Positions 16,614 through 20,127 of a stretch of DNA of 20,127 nt are shown piece after piece (the stretch's first letter is position 1; each line of letters starts with the position of its first letter). The stretch lies in the IMG/VR virus record IMGVR_UViG_3300035698_012571, positions 1 to 20,127 of that record; one strand, given 5' to 3'. This stretch comes from a virus. Both the position numbers and the translations under genes were made by a program. The notes under the pieces are model-generated. The model searched no databases. It saw nothing but the letters and a program-made list of their open reading frames with translations, and was not told the origin of the DNA.

Positions 16614-16889
16614 CTATTCATCCTCCTGTATTGAATTTATGTCGTCTTCAACCGTCAAAACACACGGCTTTCCATCGACAACTACTCTGTGACCGCTGTA
16701 TCTCGTAAGAAAAATAGTATCACCCACTTTGATATCTCGTACCTTCGGTCCAACTGCAAAACACTTAACCCAGTGACCGTCTACAGCATCTTCACACGCT
16801 CCCTCGGGAATAATTATACTCCCAACCTTACGCTCCAATAACTGCGGGTCTTCTACCAACACTCGATGGTTAAGGGGTTTCAACATCAT
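16614..16889 (-). CDS. GroES-type co-chaperonin (Cpn10)
   Basis: This 91-aa protein aligns with bacterial GroES along its length: KPLNHRVLVE at 4-13, mobile-loop triplet III at 25-27 (the same position as IVL in E. coli GroES), FAVGPKV at 44-50, IKVGDTIFLTRYSG at 53-66, a VVVDGK strand and the final EDDINSI. GroES heptamers cap GroEL and enclose substrate. The roof loop between AVG and KVGD is about eight residues shorter than in E. coli, as in the roofless T4 Gp31 (from memory). The ATG at 16889 has GGAG eight bases upstream; a GTG two codons earlier is too close to it. It is probably used to fold phage virion proteins, such as the capsid, with the host GroEL. No GroEL is seen here. Confidence 0.87.
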   Translation of the reverse strand: MMLKPLNHRVLVEDPQLLERKVGSIIIPEGACEDAVDGHWVKCFAVGPKVRDIKVGDTIFLTRYSGHRVVVDGKPCVLTVEDDINSIQEDE

Positions 16890-16900
16890 CCTCACGTCTC

Positions 16901-17161
16901 CTATTTTATGTTCAGCTTCTCAATATCTTCCGCCTGTTGCTCTAATGCATCCTGAATGTCTATACCTCTGTCGGCCGTCATAAACCGAGGATCAAACCGA
17001 GGATCAATAGACGACTTAGATATTCCCAAATGCCCTATCTCAGTCCGCAACTTCCTGATCTCATCACGCAACTCGCAAAAACAGCTATGCACCAGTGTAA
17101 TCGTCATAAAAAACATAACGCAATTACCCAAAAAACAACACATAACTACAGTATTACTCAT
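16901..17161 (-). CDS. Small membrane protein with coiled coil
   Basis: This 86-aa protein has a single N-terminal membrane segment (VVMCCFLGNCVMFFMTITLV, about residues 5-26, Cys-rich). It is followed by a short coiled coil (ELRDEIRKLRTEIGHL), a duplicated DPRFDPRF tetrapeptide and a second helix (IQDALEQQAEDIEKLNIK). The topology resembles small phage lysis proteins such as i-spanins or holin-like regulators, but no diagnostic motif is present. AAGGAAGG precedes the ATG by about eight bases, and its start overlaps the stop of the 30-aa mini-ORF (ATGA). A lysis or membrane-tether role is a guess. Confidence 0.6.
   Translation of the reverse strand: MSNTVVMCCFLGNCVMFFMTITLVHSCFCELRDEIRKLRTEIGHLGISKSSIDPRFDPRFMTADRGIDIQDALEQQAEDIEKLNIK
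16983..17006. repeat. Perfect 12-bp tandem duplication (DPRF x2)
   Basis: AACCGAGGATCA occurs twice in a row, encoding DPRFDPRF in the 86-aa membrane protein. It is an in-frame recent duplication. Confidence 0.95.
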
Positions 17162-17250
17162 GTCTCTTTACCTTCCTTTTCCAGTAGTTTCCGAGTCAAA
17201 TATTCCTGCACCAGATTCCAACCAACCTTACTACTCAATATCTTATTCAT
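17158..17250 (-). CDS. 30-aa mini-ORF resembling the capsid N-arm
   Basis: This 30-residue ORF begins MNKILSSKVGWNLVQEYLTR and ends KLLEKEGKET. Almost its entire length matches the major capsid protein from Ser7 to Arg29 without gaps (I, L, G, L, V, E, Y, L, L, L, E identical, 11 of 23), and it also matches the C-terminus of the 80-aa protein at 18318-18560. Its ATG overlaps the TerS stop (TAATG) and its TGA overlaps the start of the 86-aa gene (ATGA), so it fills the only gap between two genes as a coupled cistron. There is no clear ribosome site of its own. Its 3' end also carries the Shine-Dalgarno of the next gene, which constrains the EKEGK residues. Whether it is translated is unproven. 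Confidence 0.55.
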   Translation of the reverse strand: MNKILSSKVGWNLVQEYLTRKLLEKEGKET

Positions 17251-18233
17251 TAACGATTCCAATTCCGATATATCTCGTTCAACTCAGCCAAATGTCCGAC
17301 ACCAGGGAGATTAGATACGGGAGGATAGGGTGATATATAGTCGTGAGATTGCGCGGGGGGGGGTGCGGGTTCCGATGTGCATGTTTCCCCGCGTCCTGGT
17401 GCGGTTGTGTCCTGTGGATCATCGTCAGGGTCTAGAGATGGTACTATGTCATGGATGACGGGTAGCGATGGTGTGCCCTCCGCGCTATCCACCTGCGCCG
17501 TTGCACCTGTATTGCATACGGTATGCATCGCATCATGCCCTAAATCACCCTGTTTACTGGTATTTAACTCGCTGTGCGTGGCTTCTTTGTGCTTTGCCCT
17601 GTGCGTTACTGCGTCGGATTCACTCTCAAGCGTTACAGATTTGAGTTTCAGGACCTTGCACACCGCCGGCGCCAGCTCTGCCAGTTCTGCGCGGAGAGGA
17701 TCGCGCCCGGATAACTCGCACTGTATCAAGTGTGCAATGACTGACTCTATCGGAACCTGGACACGATCAGCTGCCATTGACTCTTTGTCACCGTAGTATT
17801 CGGATAGCTTGTCAAGCGCCTTGATCGCTGCCTCTGATTTGACTCCCTCAACATAAAATCGGGCAACAACATCTTTATATACCGTCATTCTGCCGTCTCT
17901 GGTGGATATATCTGGCATTACCGGCTTACCTGATTCCTGCGCGGCTTTCTCATTTTCCTTGATTGCAGTTAAATATTCATATCTCGCCATCCAGTCGGGG
18001 TTGCTGTGGAGTTTGGACACCCTACTACTTGCAGTACCATTGGTTATCCTGTCGGGAGTGGCTTTCAAGATTGCAAGCTGTAACTTCATTCCGTCAGAGT
18101 GGTATTGTGCGGCCTTTTCGTCCCTTACGTTATGATATGGGTCTTGCGGGTTGTACTGATTGATATCTTTATCAGGGTGATGCTTAGTTGGTACATTAAT
18201 ACTTAACTGTTTAGTTATACTATTTATACTCAT
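17250..18233 (-). CDS. Putative terminase small subunit
   Basis: This protein is about 327 aa from the ATG at 18233; a GTG at 18242 would add three residues. The middle matches the small-terminase pattern: a helical region ending in ITNGTASSRVSKLHSNPDWM, where 'R.S.L..NP..' is typical, then ARYEYLTAIKE, a helical spacer, and SEAAIKALDKLSEYYG, equivalent to the 'ALk.L...G' helix. TerS rings bind the packaging site and hand DNA to TerL. The remaining 150 residues form a long Asp/Pro/Ser-rich tail, unusual for the family, crossed by a G9 tract. TerL lies about 1.5 kb further down the same transcript, separated by small genes, which is wider than usual. A different DNA-binding protein cannot be excluded. 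Confidence 0.5.
   Translation of the reverse strand: MSINSITKQLSINVPTKHHPDKDINQYNPQDPYHNVRDEKAAQYHSDGMKLQLAILKATPDRITNGTASSRVSKLHSNPDWMARYEYLTAIKENEKAAQESGKPVMPDISTRDGRMTVYKDVVARFYVEGVKSEAAIKALDKLSEYYGDKESMAADRVQVPIESVIAHLIQCELSGRDPLRAELAELAPAVCKVLKLKSVTLESESDAVTHRAKHKEATHSELNTSKQGDLGHDAMHTVCNTGATAQVDSAEGTPSLPVIHDIVPSLDPDDDPQDTTAPGRGETCTSEPAPPPAQSHDYISPYPPVSNLPGVGHLAELNEIYRNWNR
17355..17363. repeat. G9 homopolymer inside the TerS-like gene
   Basis: Nine consecutive G (C on the coding strand) encode the APPPAQ part of the C-terminal tail. A one-base change would replace roughly the last 35 residues. Confidence 0.9.
17513..17527. repeat. 15-bp palindrome within the TerS-like gene
   Basis: TGCATAC-G-GTATGCA has perfect 7-base arms around one central base. 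Packaging-recognition sites often lie within small-terminase genes, so it is a candidate protein-binding site. There is no direct evidence. Confidence 0.6.
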
Positions 18234-18317
18234 TACTCCCACTCTCTGCTCATGGTATTAGCTGATCTATGGTTTTTGGTGAATGTGGTGTATTCTGTTG
18301 GTTTAATGATGGACGAT

Positions 18318-18560
18318 TTAGCAAATGGTGTCATTATTTGTCCATTGCTTGCGTTGAAGGAGGTGTTTTGTTAGGTATTGCCCTACAATTTGACCGCCTT
18401 GGTTATCTTCTAAAATGCTTTTGAGTGTTCTGGCATGAGAGAGTCCGGGGGTTGTTGGTGTGGTCAATGCAATGGGAACATTGACAGCGGACATTGAAGC
18501 GGCGGCGGTTGGTAGTAACGAGATACCGGGAAGTAGGCAGAGGAAAGAACGGCGTTTCAT
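18318..18560 (-). CDS. Tat-like signal peptide fused to a capsid-arm motif
   Basis: This 80-aa protein has two parts. Residues 1-22 (MKRRSFLCLLPGISLLPTAA-AS) look like a twin-arginine export signal: RRSFL, a moderate hydrophobic core and an Ala-rich cleavage region. After a Pro/Thr linker (NVPIALTTPTTPGLSHA), residues 46-73 align without gaps to major capsid residues 5-32: LKSILEDNQGGQIVGQYLTK, then HLLQRKQW. Thirteen of 28 positions are identical and many others conservative. Twelve of the thirteen shared residues use a different codon in the two genes; only Trp matches, so the resemblance is kept at protein level. AAGGAG lies about ten bases before the ATG, which follows the previous stop directly. 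Possible roles include a capsid-docking factor, a decoy or membrane tether. The function is unknown. Confidence 0.6.
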   Translation of the reverse strand: MKRRSFLCLLPGISLLPTAAASMSAVNVPIALTTPTTPGLSHARTLKSILEDNQGGQIVGQYLTKHLLQRKQWTNNDTIC

Positions 18561-18872
18561 TCAGTGTACTCTCCTTGCTGATTTGACGATTGGCGGCTCT
18601 GTGGCTGGATCGTATTTTCGGAATCCCTGGTTTGGATCGTATCTTAAAAGGTATAATTTGTTGTGTGCAATGGCAACTCGTATCTGATCAAGACAACGTG
18701 CGGCCTTGGATCGTATCCTGTGGAGTTTGGATGGACGTGGGAGACAAATAGCTAGTGAGTTTGGGTCTTTATCATCCCTGATGATCCAGATGCGGAGACA
18801 CTCAGCCCGCCAGAAATTACGAGCGCAGGCTGTGTTGAACTTGATTAGTTCGGGTTTTTTGTATCGCCTCAT
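18561..18872 (-). CDS. First gene of the leftward operon, hypothetical basic protein
   Basis: This 103-aa, strongly basic protein is not recognised. It is rich in Arg and Lys (MRRYKKPELIKF..) with aromatic-rich short segments (ARNFWRAECLRIWIIRDD, VAIAHNKLYLLRYDPNQGFR), which would suit a small nucleic-acid-binding or regulatory protein. An excellent AGGAGGG lies eight bases before the ATG, and a sigma70-like promoter is just upstream, so it is the promoter-proximal gene. Its TGA abuts the start of the 80-aa signal-peptide gene. Confidence 0.6.
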   Translation of the reverse strand: MRRYKKPELIKFNTACARNFWRAECLRIWIIRDDKDPNSLAICLPRPSKLHRIRSKAARCLDQIRVAIAHNKLYLLRYDPNQGFRKYDPATEPPIVKSARRVH

Positions 18873-18896
18873 TAGCGTCTCCCTCCTGACCTCCAG

Positions 18897-18924
18897 ATGT
18901 TAGAGATATCGGCTGAATTGTCAA
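18897..18924 (-). promoter_or_regulatory. Sigma70-like promoter for the leftward operon
   Basis: On the minus strand, a perfect TTGACA (18919-18924) is followed after 16 bases by TAACAT (18897-18902, four of six consensus bases). The predicted start is only a few bases before the AGGAGGG of the 103-aa gene, giving a very short leader. A second TTGACA at 18963-18968 lacks a convincing -10. Confidence 0.6.
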
Positions 18925-18972
18925 GCACGATCCATGTCATAACTGATAATAAATTCGCATTTTGTCAAATAT

Positions 18973-18987
18973 GTGTACGATTTACAC
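18973..18987. promoter_or_regulatory. Inverted repeat, candidate operator
   Basis: GTGTA-CGATT-TACAC is a perfect 5-base inverted repeat. It overlaps the TTTACA -35 box of the rightward promoter and lies between the divergent units, a typical repressor location. No repressor gene is in the window. Confidence 0.4.
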
Positions 18988-19010
18988 CTGTGATATATAC
19001 GCTATATATT
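18981..19010 (+). promoter_or_regulatory. Rightward promoter candidate
   Basis: TTTACA (18981-18986) and TATATT (19005-19010) are separated by 18 bases, each matching five of six consensus positions. The region is AT-rich, and the nearest plus-strand gene begins at 19137. A perfect TATAAT at 19061-19066 is an alternative closer start site, though without a good -35. Confidence 0.45.
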
Positions 19011-19060
19011 TATTATGGGCTTAATTGCTAATGTTTACGGTGTTGGGTGTTATTTGTGTG

Positions 19061-19066
19061 TATAAT
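19061..19066 (+). promoter_or_regulatory. Consensus -10 box
   Basis: This is a perfect TATAAT, 70 bases before the first rightward gene. No -35 is present at 16-18 bases; activator-dependent use is possible. Confidence 0.35.
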
Positions 19067-19136
19067 TGGCACGGGTAATGCTTATTAACATCCTGTAATG
19101 ACATTTGAGGCAAACAACCAAACAGGAGAACAGACG

Positions 19137-19337
19137 ATGTCGAGAGAATCAAATAATGTGGTAGATGATGCGGGAGTGGTCAGGAATGGATACGACTACG
19201 AGTTGCAGGTTTGGGTTGAGGATTACATTGTGTTGGATTGTGGGCACCCTCAGCGGATGCGGCCAGGATGCTGTATGGCCGGAGAATTGGCTGGGCAGGA
19301 TATCCGGGCGCTGGCTGGCGTGCAGGACAGAAGCTAA
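19137..19337 (+). CDS. Small early protein with Cys/His cluster
   Basis: This 66-aa protein is the first rightward gene. The central part reads LDCGHPQRMRPGCCMAGELA, with CGH and CC spaced like a small zinc-binding knuckle, followed by a GQDIRALAG helix. Similar CGHP/CC miniproteins occur in phage early regions, from general knowledge; the function is unknown. The start is the ATG with GGAGA seven bases upstream; an earlier in-frame ATG at 19098 has no ribosome site. It is likely a host-takeover or regulatory protein, but this is inference. Confidence 0.6.
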   Translation: MSRESNNVVDDAGVVRNGYDYELQVWVEDYIVLDCGHPQRMRPGCCMAGELAGQDIRALAGVQDRS

Positions 19338-19363
19338 AACGGTCAACATCAAAAGGAGTGATT

Positions 19364-19624
19364 ATGAAAATATTAGCAGAAATACCACATCAACGGACGG
19401 CCAAGGTAACAGTATTTGAGGACCAAAAAGAATTGGATGACTATATTAGCATGCAGGCCGAAAAATACGAAAACGATAGTGAAGAATACGAAAACGAGTG
19501 GGATCAAGCGACGCACGATCTACACACCGCGCTTATATGGGATAACATAGCAGAAGGGCTGGAATGGACTGAAACACATCGGCATCAGTGGGTGGAGGTC
19601 CGTTGTCAATTAGGGGCGTTTTAA
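19364..19624 (+). CDS. Small acidic early protein
   Basis: This 86-aa acidic helical protein begins MKILAEIPHQRTAKVTVFED. It continues with a Glu/Asp/Tyr-rich central helix (YENDSEEYENEWDQATHDLH) and a Trp-rich end (WTETHRHQWVEVRCQLGAF). AAGGAG is six bases before the ATG. Its stop overlaps the next start (TAATG). The charge would suit a DNA-mimic or inhibitor of a host nucleic-acid enzyme, but there is no direct evidence. No family is recognised. Confidence 0.6.
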   Translation: MKILAEIPHQRTAKVTVFEDQKELDDYISMQAEKYENDSEEYENEWDQATHDLHTALIWDNIAEGLEWTETHRHQWVEVRCQLGAF

Positions 19625-19824
19625 TGATACAAAGATATTATAGTCCAGACGTACGCTCAGACGCACAGGGGGATTTAGTGCTTTATTCTGATTATAAGAA
19701 GCTAGAGCAATTAGTACGAGAGCTTTGTGCTGGGCGAGATGACGGCACTTGCGATTGTAATGCTTGCCCAATTTCCCCAAACCCAACAGACATTATCAGA
19801 GAAGACAAGGAGAAAGCAAAATGA
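19624..19824 (+). CDS. Small early protein with CxCxxC motif
   Basis: This 66-aa protein begins MIQRYYSPDVRSDAQGDLVL, continues with a helix (YKKLEQLVRELCAGRD) and has a CDCNACP motif that could bind metal. It ends in a charged tail. An AGGGG sequence precedes the ATG, and both ends overlap neighbours (TAATG and ATGA), indicating a coupled operon. Longer start sites upstream lie inside the preceding gene. Short proteins of this type, with a helical YKKLEQLVRELC-like heptad followed by Cys residues, are common in phage early operons; the function is unknown. Confidence 0.6.
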   Translation: MIQRYYSPDVRSDAQGDLVLYSDYKKLEQLVRELCAGRDDGTCDCNACPISPNPTDIIREDKEKAK

Positions 19825-20054
19825 AATGGCCTAGCAGAGATGAAATTGACGGAGAAACAGAACAACTAGAACAACTTGTTTATAATGACTGGTGTTGGCA
19901 GTTTCCATGATGGAAACGGATTGCTAACAAACTTAACGAAGAATATGGAAACAATAGAACTGCTAATGCCTGCATGAAAAAGTGCCATTCGTTAGCTGAT
20001 AAGGATGGAGAATATGATAACAAAAATAACAAAACAATTCCTCGTAAAACATAA
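19821..20054 (+). pseudogene. SANT/Myb-like DNA-binding gene interrupted by in-frame TGA
   Basis: The frame from ATG 19821 reads MKWPSRDEIDGETEQLEQLV and YNDWCWQFP, then meets TGA at 19908-19910. It then continues in the same frame as WKRIANKLNEEYGNNRTANA and CMKKCHSLAD before TAA at 20052-20054. Across the stop the two halves make one Myb/SANT-like unit: a first helix with E/L heptads, 'WKRIANKLN' as the second helix and 'RTANAC..K...L' as the recognition helix. One base change would restore a 77-aa protein. Other genes here end with TGA, so the code is not changed. It is either a recent nonsense mutation, a readthrough site or a sequencing error. The 29-aa upstream product alone would be non-functional as a DNA binder. 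Confidence 0.55.
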
Positions 20055-20127
20055 CGCATGTAAGGACGGTTACAAATACTGGTGCGGATCAGGCAAAATC
20101 AATGTCGATGAGTTTATCGAACATTGC
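20014..20127 (+). CDS. Partial early protein (runs off right edge)
   Basis: This frame is open from ATG 20014 to the window end, giving 38 residues: MITKITKQFLVKHNACKDGY, then KYWCGSGKINVDEFIEHC. The FLVKHNAC..GY motif is a recurrent N-terminal signature of small phage and bacterial proteins in which a conserved Cys-x2-Gly turn is followed by an aromatic pair; it often precedes pentapeptide-repeat or regulatory domains. GGATGGAGA lies just before the ATG. It overlaps the end of the interrupted SANT-like gene by 41 bases in another frame. The function cannot be assigned from this fragment. Confidence 0.55.
   Translation, partial: MITKITKQFLVKHNACKDGYKYWCGSGKINVDEFIEHC

Noticed and set aside
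18231-18253. Six-codon upstream ORF (MSREWE) whose stop overlaps the TerS-like start
   Set aside because: No Shine-Dalgarno and only six codons; the overlap may be chance, though it could affect start choice.
18963-18968. Second TTGACA facing left
   Set aside because: No acceptable -10 at 16-18 bases; kept only as part of the control region.
1-20127. tRNA genes, CRISPR arrays, insertion sequences, integrase and lysis enzyme
   Set aside because: None of these could be seen by eye. No cloverleaf, regularly spaced repeat, transposase motif, integrase signature or muralytic catalytic motif was recognised in either strand.

Overview
The window is about 20 kb of a double-stranded DNA phage (or prophage) genome, most likely a short-tailed podovirus. 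It carries a recognisable TerL, a large portal-like protein, a scaffold-like protein, an N4-gp56-type major capsid protein, a connector and a tail hub, with no tape-measure or tail-tube gene in sight. No bacterial housekeeping gene is visible. The host cannot be read from the sequence. The Asn/Thr-rich (TN, GTN, ASNL) exported proteins resemble secretome style in Kiritimatiellota/Lentisphaerota/PVC-type bacteria, but this is only a weak hint. The standard code with TGA as stop fits several gene ends.

Layout. Positions 1-18872 form one long, tightly packed leftward (minus-strand) late unit. In order of transcription (high to low coordinate) it holds: a promoter at about 18897-18924; a 103-aa ORF; an 80-aa signal-peptide protein; a putative small terminase; a 30-aa mini-ORF; an 86-aa membrane/coiled-coil protein; a GroES-type co-chaperonin; three small ORFs; TerL; a 53-aa ORF; a strong intrinsic terminator (13940-13975); a 276-aa exported protein; portal; a 100-aa ORF; scaffold; major capsid protein; a 207-aa exported protein; a connector/adaptor; a tail hub with an inserted chitin-binding-like module; then a string of fibre, spike and decoration proteins. 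These last include a beta-helix-like spike, a C1q-like jelly roll, an Ig-like decoration domain, a CBM5/12-like domain and a long fibre, ending in a partial exported protein that runs off the left edge. From 19137 rightward, a divergent plus-strand early-type cluster of very small genes begins. One of these is a SANT/Myb-like gene broken by an in-frame TGA.

What stands out. (1) A short N-terminal segment of the major capsid protein (pattern IL-x4-G-x2-(L/I)V-x2-YL-x3-LL) recurs without gaps in two other small proteins of the same operon. One is the C-terminus of an 80-aa protein with a Tat-like signal peptide; the other is almost the whole of a 30-aa mini-ORF translationally coupled between TerS and the next gene. 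In the MCP/80-aa pair every shared residue except Trp uses a different codon, so the conservation is at protein level. (2) Nine proteins scattered through the virion module begin with export signal peptides, which is hard to reconcile with cytoplasmic virion assembly. (3) A phage GroES that keeps the mobile-loop hydrophobic triplet but lacks the roof loop sits in the packaging module. (4) terL and the portal gene start with the same 18 nucleotides.

Working model (inference): the late operon makes a podoviral particle whose capsid protein may be folded with help from the phage co-chaperonin. A capsid-arm motif is reused on small accessory proteins, and many surface proteins carry targeting or membrane-interacting leaders.
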